Shown: in pieces, positions 16,706 to 26,600 of the stretch
Numbering within the stretch: position 1 is the stretch's first letter
Layout of the letters: each line of letters begins with the position of its first letter
Source: Pseudomonadota bacterium
GTDB taxonomy: Bacteria; Pseudomonadota; Gammaproteobacteria; Steroidobacterales; Steroidobacteraceae
Length of the DNA: 64,000 nucleotides
Assembly (NCBI GenBank): GCA_018240525.1
Contig: JAFEFN010000014.1
Coordinates: 854,487 to 918,486, forward strand
Direction of reading: 5' to 3'
Translations under genes and position numbers: made by a program
Notes under the pieces: model-generated
Databases searched by the model: none
What the model saw: only the letters and a program-made list of their open reading frames with translations
What the model was told of the DNA's origin: nothing

Positions 16706-16734
16706 CGTGCCGCGCGGGGCTCCCGCGCGGCACG
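16706..16734. terminator. Bidirectional hairpin terminator between convergent genes
   Basis: A perfect 13-bp stem, CGTGCCGCGCGGG paired with CCCGCGCGGCACG, closed by a GCT triloop, sits exactly between the stops of the LLM oxidoreductase and the PsiF-repeat gene. No U-tract follows on either side, so the intrinsic strength is uncertain, but position and stability fit termination in both directions. Confidence 0.7.
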
Positions 16735-16743
16735 TCAGGGGTG

Positions 16744-17100
16744 CTACTTCTTGTTCGGGCCGCCGTCGGTGCCGCCGGCGGCCGTGCTGCCGCCCTTGAG
16801 GCACTCGGACATGAACTGCTTGTGGGCCTCGCCGCTGGGGGCCTTGAGCTTGGCCTCCGCGTTGCACGCCTTCATCTTCTCCTGCTGGCTGTTGCCGGTG
16901 CTCTTGGCCGCCGGGTGCGCCGAGAGGCAGTCGGACATGAACTGCTTGCGGGCATCCCCGCTCAGCGCCTTGGTCTTCGCCTCCGCGTTGCAGGAGGCCA
17001 TCTTCTCCTGCTGGCTGTTCGAGGCCTGCGCGACGGTCGCCTGCGAGAGGCCGACCGCGAGCAGCGCCGCCGTGGCCACGACCCACGTTGAAACCTTCAT
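16744..17100 (-). CDS. Secreted PsiF-repeat protein
   Basis: 118 residues with a cleavable Sec signal (MKVSTWVVATAALLAVGLSQATVAQA, predicted cut after AQA). Two tandem PsiF repeats of about 35 residues follow: NSQQEKMASCNAEAKTKALSGDARKQFMSDCLS and NSQQEKMKACNAEAKLKAPSGEAHKQFMSECLK. Each repeat has two Cys that could form a disulfide in the periplasm. The tail is Gly/Ser/Lys-rich. The ATG at 17100 follows AAAGGAG. Related to E. coli PsiF, a phosphate-starvation-induced protein of unknown function; no Pho-box-like sequence was recognised upstream here. Confidence 0.88.
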   Translation of the reverse strand: MKVSTWVVATAALLAVGLSQATVAQASNSQQEKMASCNAEAKTKALSGDARKQFMSDCLSAHPAAKSTGNSQQEKMKACNAEAKLKAPSGEAHKQFMSECLKGGSTAAGGTDGGPNKK

Positions 17101-17160
17101 AGCGTCTCCTTTGCGAACCCTGGGACCCACCGCCGCCGATGGTACCCCCAAAGAGACCGC

Positions 17161-18912
17161 CTACTCCATGTCCGGGTAGGGGCCGCGGCCGCCCTCGTCG
17201 ATGAAGCGGTCGATGCGCGCCTGCAGCACCGGCAGCGGCACCGACCCGAGCTGCAGCACCGCGTCGTGGAAGGCGCGGATGTTGAACCGCTCCCCGAGCG
17301 CCTGCTGCGCGCGCGCCCGGCCCTGCAGGATCGCGCGCTCGCCGAGGTAGTAGGAGAGCGCCTGCGCCGGCCAGGCGATGTAGCGGTCGATCTCGGTGTT
17401 GATCTCGCGCTCGGGGAGCGCGGTGTACCTGCGGAAGTACTCGAGCGCCCGCTCGCGCGTCCAGCCCTGGGAGTGCACGCCGGTGTCGACCACGAGGCGC
17501 GCGGCGCGCCAGACCTGGTAGCCGAGCATGCCGAAGCGGTCGTAGGCGGACTCGTACATGCCCATCTCCTGGCCGAGCAGCTCGCAGTACAGCGCCCAGC
17601 CCTCCCCGTAGGCGGAGATGTAGGTCAGCTGGCGGAACGCGGGCTGGTCCTTGTGCTCCATCGCGATCGGCATCTGGAAGGCGTGGCCGGGGGCGGACTC
17701 GTGCAGGGTGAGCGCGGTGAGGTTGTACAGCGGCCGGCTCGGCAGGTCGTAGGTGTTGAGCAGGTACACCCCGTTGCCGCCGCGGCCGGCGGTGTAGAAC
17801 GGGGCCAGGTCCGCAGGCACCGGCTTGATCGCAAAGCGCGCGCGCGGCAGGTAGCCGATGTACTGGCCGATCTTGCCGTCGAGGCGCTTGGCGATCCATG
17901 CCGCGTGCATCAGCAGTTCCTCGGGCGTCTTCACGTAGAACTGCGGGTCGCGGCGCAGGAAGCGCAGGAACGCGGGGAAGTCCCCCTGGAAGCCGGTCTC
18001 CTTCATCGCCGCGACCATCTGCGCGTGCAGCCGCTCGACCTCCTGCACGCCGAGCCTGTGGATCTCGCCCGGGTCCATGTCGAGCGTGGTGTACTCGATG
18101 ATCTTGGCGCGGTAGTAGGCCTTGCCATCCGGGAGGTCCTGCGCGGCCAGGCTCTCGCGCATCCCCGGCACGTACTCCTCGCGCATGAAGGCGAGCAGCT
18201 CGCGGTACGCCGGCTGCACCACCTCGCGGATGGTGGCGAGCGCCTCGGCCTTCAGTTGCGCCTGCCGTTCGCGCGGCACCCCCGGCATCGGCTCGGTGAA
18301 CGGGGTGTAGAACAGGCTCGCCTCGGGGCTCGCCTCGGTCACGGCCGTGAGCGAGCCGTCCCGGCCCTGCATGGTGACCCGCGGCGGGGTGAACCCGCGC
18401 CGCATGCCGGCGCGCATCTGCTGCATCTGCTCGTGGAAGTAGCGCGGGATGTCCCGCATCTGCGCGATCCAGTGCCGGTAGTCATCGACCGTGCGGAACG
18501 CGCGCCGCGCGGTGTACCCGATGTCGGTCCAGAAGGTGGTGTCGGCGTTGGCCGGCGCCTCGAAGTCACGGAAGCGCTGGTTCGCGACCAGCACGGCGAT
18601 CTGCGCGGCGTAGACCTCGTAGTCGACCTGCGCGGCCGGGGACAGCCGGTCGCGGTGGATGCCGGCGAGCTTCTCCTGCACCTCTTCCCAGTACCGCAGC
18701 CGCATCTGCTGCGTGGCCGGGTCGACCCGGGGCAGGTGGTCGCTGATCGGGCGCACGCCGTCCTCGTCGTCCGGCTGCTGCTCGGTGCGCCATTTCCACT
18801 CGGCCTCGTAGATCGCCGCGAGGCGCGCATCCTCGGCGGGCGCCGCGGCGTGCCGGGAGCAGCCACCCAGCGCCACCGCGCAGAGGGCAAGTGCGGGAAG
18901 TAGCCGACGCAT
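17161..18912 (-). CDS. DUF885 family lipoprotein (metallopeptidase-like)
   Basis: 583 residues. The N-terminus MRRLLPALALCAVALGGCSRH is a lipoprotein signal with lipobox LGGC. The rest is a DUF885 protein: mostly helical, with TLHESAPGHAFQM (HExxPGH), YGEGWALYCELLGQEMG and the late block WPAQALSYYLGERAILQGRARA, the conserved signature of this family. The His/Glu pair resembles a zinc-peptidase site and the family is suspected to contain carboxypeptidase-like enzymes, but the activity is not established for this member. The ATG at 18912 is set by the signal peptide. Upstream of it, the crcB gene diverges. Confidence 0.9.
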   Translation of the reverse strand: MRRLLPALALCAVALGGCSRHAAAPAEDARLAAIYEAEWKWRTEQQPDDEDGVRPISDHLPRVDPATQQMRLRYWEEVQEKLAGIHRDRLSPAAQVDYEVYAAQIAVLVANQRFRDFEAPANADTTFWTDIGYTARRAFRTVDDYRHWIAQMRDIPRYFHEQMQQMRAGMRRGFTPPRVTMQGRDGSLTAVTEASPEASLFYTPFTEPMPGVPRERQAQLKAEALATIREVVQPAYRELLAFMREEYVPGMRESLAAQDLPDGKAYYRAKIIEYTTLDMDPGEIHRLGVQEVERLHAQMVAAMKETGFQGDFPAFLRFLRRDPQFYVKTPEELLMHAAWIAKRLDGKIGQYIGYLPRARFAIKPVPADLAPFYTAGRGGNGVYLLNTYDLPSRPLYNLTALTLHESAPGHAFQMPIAMEHKDQPAFRQLTYISAYGEGWALYCELLGQEMGMYESAYDRFGMLGYQVWRAARLVVDTGVHSQGWTRERALEYFRRYTALPEREINTEIDRYIAWPAQALSYYLGERAILQGRARAQQALGERFNIRAFHDAVLQLGSVPLPVLQARIDRFIDEGGRGPYPDME

Positions 18913-19029
18913 CGTGTCGTTCGCCTGTCGCTTAAGCCGGTGAGGGGCGCTCAGCATACGCGAATGGGCGCGCCCGGCCGCCGCGGGCGGGCGTTCTGCC
19001 CGGGCGGGGAAACGTGCTACAAGAGCACG

Positions 19030-19413
19030 ATGATGTGGAAGTCGATCCTGGCGATCAGTGTCGGCGCGAGCCTCGGTGCGCTCCTGCGCTGGTGGCTCTC
19101 GGCCTCGCTGAACGCGCACTTCCCGGCCGTGCCGCCCGGGACGCTGGCCGCCAACCTCATCGGCGGCTACGTCATCGGCGTGGCGATCGCCTACTTCGCC
19201 GCCGTGGCCACCGTGCCCCCGGAGTGGCGGCTGTTCGTGATCACCGGCTTCTGCGGCGGGCTCACGACCTTCTCGACCTTCTCGGCCGAGATCGTCGGCA
19301 TGCTCATGGAGGGACGCCCCGGCTGGGCCCTCGGGGCCGCGGCCGCGCACCTGTTCGGCTCGGTGCTCATGACGCTGGCCGGCATCGGCACCGTGGCCTG
19401 GCTGCGCAGCTAG
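19030..19413 (+). CDS. crcB: Fluoride channel CrcB/FluC
   Basis: 127 residues, four transmembrane helices. The signatures of the Fluc dual-topology fluoride channel are present: an Arg-containing first helix (ASLGALLRWWLS), the pore Asn in TLAANLIGGYVIG, and the central GFCGGLTTFSTFSAEIVGM with the break-helix and Phe-box residues. It exports fluoride passively as an antiparallel homodimer; a single copy is expected to be enough. Two ATG codons in tandem (19030, 19033) are possible starts. I do not see a fluoride riboswitch in the 117 bases upstream. The 3' neighbour (PaaY-like) converges, the stops overlapping by 4 bases. Confidence 0.95.
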   Translation: MMWKSILAISVGASLGALLRWWLSASLNAHFPAVPPGTLAANLIGGYVIGVAIAYFAAVATVPPEWRLFVITGFCGGLTTFSTFSAEIVGMLMEGRPGWALGAAAAHLFGSVLMTLAGIGTVAWLRS

Positions 19414-20015
19414 CCGCCGCGCCGCGTGGCGTGCAGCGGGATCGTGTCCGAGACGCGCATGCGCGGGCGGTCCGGCTCCGGCGCCGCCAGCGGCCGGCAC
19501 TCCCGGAACGAGGCGAGGCAGCGCTCGGTGAGCTCCTGGTACTCGCGCGTGCCGCGCGCCTTCCAGGCGATCTCCTGCTCGGTCAGTTCCCGCACCACGC
19601 GCGCGGGGGCGCCGAGCGCCAGGCTGCGCCGCGGCACGAGGAAGCCGGCGCGCACGAAGCTGCCGGCACCGACGAAGGCCTCCTCCTCCACCACCACGTC
19701 GTCCATCACGATCGAGCCGATGCCGATGAGGGCGCCGCGGCGGACGGTGCAGCCATGCAGCACCGCCGCGTGGCCGATGTGCGCATCCGGCTCGAGCAGG
19801 GTGTCGCGGTTGGGGAAGCTGTGCAGCACGCAGCAGTCCTGGATGTTGGCGCCCTCGTTCACGATGATGCGGCCGAAGTCACCGCGCAGCGAGGCGGCCG
19901 GCCCGACGTAGCAGCGCGGGCCGATGATCACGTCGCCGATGAGCGAGGCCTGCGGGTGCACGAAGGAACTCGGGTCGATGACCGGGGTGAGCCCGTCGAG
20001 GCAGTAGATGCTCAC
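19410..20015 (-). CDS. paaY: PaaY-type gamma-carbonic-anhydrase-fold protein
   Basis: 201 residues, left-handed beta-helix of hexapeptide repeats (IGDVIIGPRCYVGP, VNEGANIQDCCVLH, HAAVLHGCTVRRGALIGIG, VEEEAFVGAGSFV) ending in the PaaY-specific helical tail LTEQEIAWKARGTREYQELT. The metal-binding His set of gamma carbonic anhydrases is partly visible (DCCVLH, GHAAVLH). PaaY is a thioesterase/regulatory accessory of phenylacetyl-CoA degradation. Its GTG start overlaps the crotonase gene stop by 4 bases. No paaABCDE, paaK or paaZ lies in this window, so it is an orphan copy serving a crotonase/CoA-transferase unit. Confidence 0.82.
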   Translation of the reverse strand: MSIYCLDGLTPVIDPSSFVHPQASLIGDVIIGPRCYVGPAASLRGDFGRIIVNEGANIQDCCVLHSFPNRDTLLEPDAHIGHAAVLHGCTVRRGALIGIGSIVMDDVVVEEEAFVGAGSFVRAGFLVPRRSLALGAPARVVRELTEQEIAWKARGTREYQELTERCLASFRECRPLAAPEPDRPRMRVSDTIPLHATRRGG

Positions 20016-20764
20016 CTGGATTTCCCCCGGGCGAGGAAGGCCTGGACCGCGCTCATGAACTCGGCCGACTTCAGCTGCGCGCCGAAGATGTTGGCCTCGG
20101 CGTCGATGCGCTCGAGCTGCGCGGCGAGCTCCCCGCGCAGCAGCCGCCGGGTGGCGCGCAGCGCCTGCGGGGGCTGGGCGGCGAGGGTCGCGGCCATCTC
20201 CAGCGCCTCGCCGAGCGCGCGCCCCTCGGCGACCACGCGGTTCACGATCCCGACCGACTGGGCGTACGCGGCATCGAAGGGCCGGCCCAGCAGCAGCAGC
20301 TCCGCGGCGCGCTGCGGGCCGAGCCGCTGCGGCAGCAGCAGCGAGCTGGCCGCCTCCGGCACCAGGCCGAGACTGACGAAGGGCATGCTGAAGCGGGTGT
20401 TGTCCGCGGCCACCACCAGGTCGCAGTGCAGGATCATGGTGACGCCGATGCCGACGGCCTGGCCGTGCACGGCCGCCACCAGCGGCTTGCCGAGCCTCAC
20501 CAGCTGGCGCAGGAACCCGAGCACCGGGTGGCTGGCGGAGAAGTCGCCCCCGTGGATGAAGTCCTGCAGGTCGTTGCCGGCGCAGAAGCCCGGGCCCTCG
20601 CCGCTGAGCACCAGGGCGCGCACGCCCTCGTCCGCATCGGCGCTGCGCAGGGCCTCTTCCAGCGCCGCGTACATGGCGAAGGTGATGGCGTTGCGCTTCT
20701 CGGGCCGGTTCAGGCGCAGGTGGCACACGCCCGCCTTGCTCTCGACCAGGATCAGTTCGGTCAT
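20012..20764 (-). CDS. Enoyl-CoA hydratase/isomerase family protein
   Basis: 250-residue crotonase-fold enzyme. The N-terminal strand and ADP-pocket pattern LNRPEKRNAITFAMY, the oxyanion-hole segments FCAGNDLQDF and GQAVGIGVTMILHCDLVVA, and a catalytic Glu in LGLVPEAASSLLLPQ are visible. Only one of the two hydratase glutamates is obvious, so an isomerase or other crotonase reaction is as likely as hydration. Cytosolic, trimeric in the family. Coupled to the PaaY-like gene and 87 bases downstream of the CoA-transferase gene on the same strand, so probably a joint CoA-ester pathway. Confidence 0.9.
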   Translation of the reverse strand: MTELILVESKAGVCHLRLNRPEKRNAITFAMYAALEEALRSADADEGVRALVLSGEGPGFCAGNDLQDFIHGGDFSASHPVLGFLRQLVRLGKPLVAAVHGQAVGIGVTMILHCDLVVAADNTRFSMPFVSLGLVPEAASSLLLPQRLGPQRAAELLLLGRPFDAAYAQSVGIVNRVVAEGRALGEALEMAATLAAQPPQALRATRRLLRGELAAQLERIDAEANIFGAQLKSAEFMSAVQAFLARGKSR

Positions 20765-20851
20765 CGGGGCGGCTTCTCCGTCGGTGTGCGCGCGGGCGGT
20801 CCGGGCAGGGCCCCAAGGGTACCCTGTCGGCAGGACGCTCGTCCCCGGCTC

Positions 20852-22087
20852 CTAGCGGCGCGGCGTGCCGAACGCACCGGCGGCGCGCAGCGCCGCGAGT
20901 TCCCCGGCTGCCAGTCCCAGGCGTTCGCCCAGCACCTCATCGGTGTGCTCGCCGAGCAGCGGCGGCGCGCGGCGGTACTCGACCGGCGTGCGCGAGAAGC
21001 GCGTCGGGTTGGCCACCTGCGGCACCGTGCCGGTCAGCGGATGCGGCAGCGTGAGCTGCATCTGGCGATGGCGCACCTGCGGCTCGGCGAAGGCCTGGGC
21101 GATGTCGTTGATCGGGCCGCAGGGCACGCCGGCGGCGCCGAGCTCGCGCACCCAGTCCTGGGTGCTGCGCAGGCGCAGCAGCGGGGCGAGCTCTTCGGTG
21201 AGCGCGGCGCGGTGCTCCACGCGCGCCGCGCTGCTCGCGAAGCGGCTGTCGGCGGCCAGCGCCGGGCAACCGGCGGCGCGGCAGAGGCCGGCGAACTGCC
21301 GGTCGTTGCCCACGGCCACCATCACGAAGCCGTCGGCGCTCGCGAAGGGCTGGTAGGGGGTGATGCTCGGGTGCGCGGAGCCCAGGCGCTGCGGCGCCCG
21401 GCCGGTGAGCAGGTAGTTCATGCCCTGGTTGGCCAGCCAGCTCAGCTGCGTGTCCAGCAGCGCCAGGTCGATGTGCTGCCCGCGGCCGGAGCGGGCGCGC
21501 TCGACCAGCGCGGCGAGCACCGCGGTGGCCGCGTACATCCCCGCCATCAGGTCGCTGACGGCGACCCCCACCTTCTGCGGGCCGGCGCCCGGTTCCCCTT
21601 CCGGCACCCCGGTGATGCTCATGAGCCCGCCCATCGCCTGGATCATGGCGTCGTAGCCGGGCCGGGCCGCATCCGGCCCGTCCTGCCCGAAGCCGGTGAT
21701 CGAGCAGTAGATGAGCGCCGGGTGCAGGGGCGCGAGCGTGGCGTAGTCGAGGCCGAAGCGGGCGAGCCCGCCGACCTTGAAGTTCTCCAGCAGCACGTCC
21801 GAGCCGAGCGCCAGCCGGCGCGCGAGCGCCGCCCCCTGCGGGTGCGCGAGGTCCAGGGTGACCGAGCGCTTGCCGCGGTTGGCGCACAGGAAGTACGCCG
21901 ACTCGCTGGTGGCCGCGCCGCCGGCATCGGTGAGCCACGGCGGTCCCCACTTGCGCGAGTCATCGCCCCCGGTGGGCTCCTCGACCTTGACCACGTCGGC
22001 GCCATAGTCGGCGAGCAGCTGGCTGGCCCACGGGCCGGCGAGCACGCGCGTGAGGTCGAGCACCCGGATGCCGGCGAGCGGTCCCAT
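20852..22087 (-). CDS. CaiB/BaiF family III CoA-transferase
   Basis: 411 residues. It begins with the standard GPLAGIRVLDLTRVLAGPWASQLLADYGADVVKVE block and carries FLCANRGKRSVTLDL and the catalytic Asp in VGVAVSDLMAGMYAATAVLAAL; the tail has GVPCGPINDIAQAF and LGEHTDEVLGERLGL. It moves CoA between acyl-CoA and a free acid (carnitine, formate/oxalate, succinate and bile-acid types exist), cytosolic, as interlocked dimers. The exact acid is not predictable. Head gene of the CoA-transferase / crotonase / paaY run. Confidence 0.92.
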   Translation of the reverse strand: MGPLAGIRVLDLTRVLAGPWASQLLADYGADVVKVEEPTGGDDSRKWGPPWLTDAGGAATSESAYFLCANRGKRSVTLDLAHPQGAALARRLALGSDVLLENFKVGGLARFGLDYATLAPLHPALIYCSITGFGQDGPDAARPGYDAMIQAMGGLMSITGVPEGEPGAGPQKVGVAVSDLMAGMYAATAVLAALVERARSGRGQHIDLALLDTQLSWLANQGMNYLLTGRAPQRLGSAHPSITPYQPFASADGFVMVAVGNDRQFAGLCRAAGCPALAADSRFASSAARVEHRAALTEELAPLLRLRSTQDWVRELGAAGVPCGPINDIAQAFAEPQVRHRQMQLTLPHPLTGTVPQVANPTRFSRTPVEYRRAPPLLGEHTDEVLGERLGLAAGELAALRAAGAFGTPRR

Positions 22088-22116
22088 CTGCCTCTCTAGC
22101 CCCCGGCGCGCCGCGC

Positions 22117-23592
22117 TCAGCTGCCCGAGCGCTGCGGCGCGGCGCTGCGGAAGTCGACGTCGCCGTCGGCGGCGAGCCAGATGAAGGCCGCCCAGGCCGC
22201 CACGTTCTGGTCCAGCTGCGCCCGGTCGACCTTGTCGAGCGTGTCATCCGGGGTGTGGTGCAGGTCGAAGTAGCGCGAGGCGTCCTGGTTGAGCGAGAAC
22301 AGGGGCACGCCGGCGCGCGCCAGCGGGTCGACGTCCGCGCCGCCCTCCTCGGCCGCGCGCGGCGCCGGCAGCACCCCGAGCGGGCGCAGCACCCGCTCGG
22401 CCGCCTGGCGGAACTCGCCCTTGGCGACCGCCTCGGGCACGGCCAGCGTATAGACGCGGTCCGCGCCCAGGTCGCTCTCGCCGGCCAGCACGTGCAGGGG
22501 CATCTCGGAGAGGTGGCCAGCCGCATAGGCGTTGCCGCCGAAGTCACCGAACGGCGCGTTCGGCTGCGCGACCTCCTCCGCCCCGTACAGCACCACGCGC
22601 ACGGTGCGCTGCGGGCGGTGCGGCAGGTCGCGCATGAGCTTCACGGCCGCGACGATGATCGCGGTGCCGGTGCCGTCATCGAGCGCCCCGGTGCCCTGGT
22701 CCCAGCTGTCCAGGTGCGCGCCGAGCAGCACGACTTCCCTGGACCGCGTGCTGCCCTTGAGGTCCGCGACGACGTTCTGCGAGTGGGTGCCGGCCACGTA
22801 GCTGGCGCTGGAGTACAGGTGCACCCGCGGGATCTGCCCGAGCGCGACGATGCGCTCGAGCTGGTCGGCATCCGGGTTGCTGAGCGCGAACGAGGGCACG
22901 GGCACCTTCGCGTCCACGTAGCGCGTGGTGCCGGTGTGCGCCTGGCGGTGGCTGTCGGTGCCGACCGAGCGCAGCAGGAAGGCCACCGCGCCGCGCTGCG
23001 CGGCCTCCTTCGGGCCGTCGATGCGCGGTGCGACCGCCTCCCCGTACCCCTCCCCGTCCTGGGTGCGCACCATGCGCTGGCTCACCATCGCGATCTTGCC
23101 CGCCAGCGGGGCGCGGCTCGCCGCCAGCTCCTGGAAGCTTCTGAAGATGACGACGTCGCCCTCCACCCCGTTGGCCGCCGTGGGCGGGGACTCCCCGAGG
23201 GCGGCGACCACCAGCGGCTGCGCCGACGGGGCGACGAGCGCCGCGCTCTCGGTGCCGCGCACCCAGCCGGTCAGCGCGAAGGGCTCGATGTGCACGTTGT
23301 CGAAGCCGAGCGCCTTGAGCTTCGCGGCGGCCCACTCGGCGGCCTGCTGCTCGCCAGGCGAACCGGCCGGCCGCGGGCCGAAGCGGGTGGTGAGCTCGCT
23401 CACCCAGCTGTAGGCGATGCTGTGCCCGGCGAGCGCCGCCTCGCGCAGCTGCGTGGCGACGGTCTCGGGGGCGGGGGTGGACTCGGCGCGGCCCGGGCCG
23501 CAGGCCAGGGCGCAAAGCAGCAGCGCGACCCCCGTGAGGGCGCGGCGCGCGTTGTTTCCATTAGGCAATTGAGGTGCATCCCTTCGGCGCAT
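22117..23592 (-). CDS. M28 family zinc aminopeptidase with PA insert, exported
   Basis: About 491 residues from the ATG at 23592; in-frame starts at 23604 (ATG) and 23631 (GTG) are possible and ribosome sites are weak for all. An Arg-rich N-region and hydrophobic stretch (LTGVALLLCALACGPG) give a signal peptide. A protease-associated insert (about 150-280) is followed by an M28 catalytic core with co-catalytic zinc ligands: H and D in GAHLDSWDQG, D in GALDDGTGTA, E pair in LYGAEEVA, and H in HHTPDDTLDKVD. Extracytoplasmic peptidase, probably removing N-terminal residues or dipeptides. Downstream of the GGDEF-EAL gene on the same strand. Confidence 0.88.
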   Translation of the reverse strand: MRRRDAPQLPNGNNARRALTGVALLLCALACGPGRAESTPAPETVATQLREAALAGHSIAYSWVSELTTRFGPRPAGSPGEQQAAEWAAAKLKALGFDNVHIEPFALTGWVRGTESAALVAPSAQPLVVAALGESPPTAANGVEGDVVIFRSFQELAASRAPLAGKIAMVSQRMVRTQDGEGYGEAVAPRIDGPKEAAQRGAVAFLLRSVGTDSHRQAHTGTTRYVDAKVPVPSFALSNPDADQLERIVALGQIPRVHLYSSASYVAGTHSQNVVADLKGSTRSREVVLLGAHLDSWDQGTGALDDGTGTAIIVAAVKLMRDLPHRPQRTVRVVLYGAEEVAQPNAPFGDFGGNAYAAGHLSEMPLHVLAGESDLGADRVYTLAVPEAVAKGEFRQAAERVLRPLGVLPAPRAAEEGGADVDPLARAGVPLFSLNQDASRYFDLHHTPDDTLDKVDRAQLDQNVAAWAAFIWLAADGDVDFRSAAPQRSGS

Positions 23593-23667
23593 GAAGGCGC
23601 GCATTCTACGAATAAGACTGCGCAGACACACTCTAGACTGGGTCTTTTCCGGCCCGGATGCGGCCGG

Positions 23668-26600
23668 TTACGGCAATTGTGCGATGGGCAGCGGGTGCGC
23701 CAGGTGGAAGCCCTGCACGTAGTCGATGCCCATCCCCCTCAGCTCGGCCAGCACGGCCTCGCCCTCGACGCACTCGGCGACCGTGGCGATGCCGAGCGCG
23801 CGGCCGACCTTGCCGATCGCCTCGACCATGCTGCGGTTGACCGGGTCCTGGGTGATGTGGGTGATGAACTGGCCGTCGATCTTCAGGAAGTCGACCGGCA
23901 GGGTCTTCAGGTACACGAACGAGGAGACCCCGGTGCCGAAGTCATCGAGCGAGAAACGCGCGCCGCGGGACTTCAGTTCGCTCATCAGGAAGCGCGCGTT
24001 GGAGAGGCTGGTGACGGCGGCGGTCTCGGTGATCTCGAAGCACAGCGCCCCGGCGATCTGCGGCTCGACCACGCTCTGCAGCACGTAGTCGACGAAGGAC
24101 TGCTCGTTGAGCGAGGTGCCCGAGAGGTTGACCGCCAGCAGCGGCAGCGGCTGCCCGCTGCGCTGGCGCTCGCGCAGCAGCGCGATCGCCCGCTCCAGCA
24201 CCCAGCGGTCGATCGCCGACATGACGTTGTAGCGCTCCGCGGCCGGGATGAACTCCCCGGGGGGCACGAGCGCGCCGCTGTCATCGCGCAGCTGCACGGT
24301 GAGCTCGTGGAAGGCGCGCCCGGCGGGGGCGCACAGCGCGACGATCGGCTGGAAGAACAGCTCGAGGCGGTTGTCCTCGGCGGCCCGCGTGACGCGCGCC
24401 ACCCAGTGCATCTCGCGGTGGCGGTGCGAGCCGCCGTCCGCGCCGTACACGTGGATGCGGTTGCGGCCGGCGTCCTTGGCCGCGTAGCAGGCGATGTCGG
24501 CCGCGCTCATGACGTTGGCGACGTTCTCGGTGTTGGGCCCGATCTGCACGATGCCGATGCTCGCCCCCACCGAGAGCGTGTTCGCGCTCCACTCGAAGCG
24601 GAAGTCGCGGATCGCCTGGCGCACGCCCTCGGCGATGCGCGAGGCCTGCTCGGGCGTGCAGCCCTCGAGCAGCACGCCGAACTCGTCGCCCCCCAGGCGG
24701 GCGATGGTGTCGCTCGCGCGCACGTGGGTCTGCAGGAGGCCGGTGACCTCGCGCAGCAGCCGGTCGCCGGCCTGGTGGCCGCAGGTGTCGTTCACCACCT
24801 TGAACTGGTCGAGGTCGATGTACAGCAGCGCATAGGTGCCCTCGCCGCGCTGCGCGGCGAGCAGCGCCCCGTGCAGGCGGTTGTCGAACTCGCGCCGGTT
24901 GATGAGGCCGGTCAGGGCATCGTGGCTGGCCTGCCAGGACAGCGCGCGCTTCAGGCGCCGCTCCTTGGTGACGTCGTGGAAGACCATGACCGCACCGATC
25001 ACCTGGCCCTGGCGGTCGCAGATCGGGGCGGCCGAGGCCTGGATGGCGACCTCGTGGCCGGTGCGGGTCACCAGCACGGCATGGTCGGCCGGCCCCGAGG
25101 CGGCGCAGGCCGCGGCGCCGCCGAGCGCGCCCTGCAGCGCGGTCTCGATCGGCTCGCGCGTGATCTCGTTGACCAGGTTGAGCACCGTGCCGATCGCCTG
25201 GCCGCGCGCCTCGGCGAGGCTCCAGGCGGTGAGGGTCTCGGCCACCGGGTTGATGTACTCGATGCGCCCCTGCGCATCGGTGCTGATGACCGCATCGCCG
25301 ATCGACTCCAGGGTGACCTGGGCGCGCTCCTTCTCGGCGAACACGGCCTGCTCGGCGCGCTTGCGCTCGGTGATGTTGGCGATGGTGCCCTCGTAGCCGA
25401 TGCACTGGCCGCTGCCATCGAGCATCTGCCGCGCGTTCTCCAGGATCACCAGCTGCCGCCCGTCGCGCCCGCGCATGAGGAACTCCGCATCGCGGATCTC
25501 GCCCTCGCGGTCGACGCGCTCGGCGAAGCGGGCGCGGTCCTGCGGGTCCCAGTAGAGCGCCGCGGCGCCGGGCAGCGCGTATATCTGCTCGGCGCTGTCG
25601 TAGCCGAGCATGGCGACGAAGGCCGGGTTCACCGACAGCAGCCGCCCGTCGCGGCCCGACTGGTACACCCCTTCGGCGATGCTCTCGAACAGGCCGCGGA
25701 ACTTCGCCTCGCTGCCGCGCAGGGCCTCCTCGCCCCGGCGGCGCTCGATGGCGATGCCGGCCAGCTGCGCCGCGCGCGCCATGAGGCCGACATCGGCCGC
25801 GCCCGGCAGGCCGATCGCGCCGCGGTACACCCCGAGCGAGCCGAGCAGGGTGCCGCCGGCGGCGGTGATCGGCGTCGACCAGGCCGCGCGCTTGCCGGCC
25901 GCCAGCGCCGGCTCGCGCCGCTCGGCCCAGAACGGGTCCTTGCCCAGATCCGCCACCAGCACCTGGCGCTTCAGGTACACGCACGCGGCGCAGGAGCCGT
26001 TGCGGATGCCGACCTCGGTCGCGGCGAGCGCCTGGCGCAGCGGGGCGGGCAGCTGCGGGGCATGCACCGCGGCGAACCGCTGGCCGTCCTCGCCCAGCAG
26101 GCTCACCGCGCCGGCGGTGCCGGGGATCGCCGACTCGATGAGCGCGGTGATCGAGGCGAGCACCTCGGGCAGCGGGGCGTTGCGGGTGAGCTGCTCGAAC
26201 ACCTGCCGCTCGGCCGCCGAGACGCGCTCGGCGCGCTTGCGGTCCGAGATGTCCGCGACGCTGCCGCGCACCAGGCGGCGCGCGCCGCTCGGCAGGTTCA
26301 CGAGGCGCACCTCGCAGCAGATCTCCCGGCCCTGGCCGTCCAGGTGCATCCACTCGAACACCGGGGTCTCCCCGGCGAGCGCGCGCTCGATGTAGGCGCG
26401 CGCCCGCTCCTCGGAGGGCGCCCCGTCCGGCTGCTGCGCCGGGCTCATGGTGTGGGGGCCGACGGTGAGCAGCTTCTCGCGCGGCAGGCCGTACAGCCGG
26501 ATCGCCTTGTCGTTCGCGTCCACGAAGCGCCCCGTGTCGGCATCGAGCACGACGATGGCATCGGGGGCGTGGTCGACCAGCAGCTGGTAGCGCGCGGCGC

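Noticed and set aside
18913..19029. Fluoride riboswitch upstream of crcB
   Set aside because: None of the conserved crcB-motif segments or the pseudoknot pattern can be found in these 117 bases.
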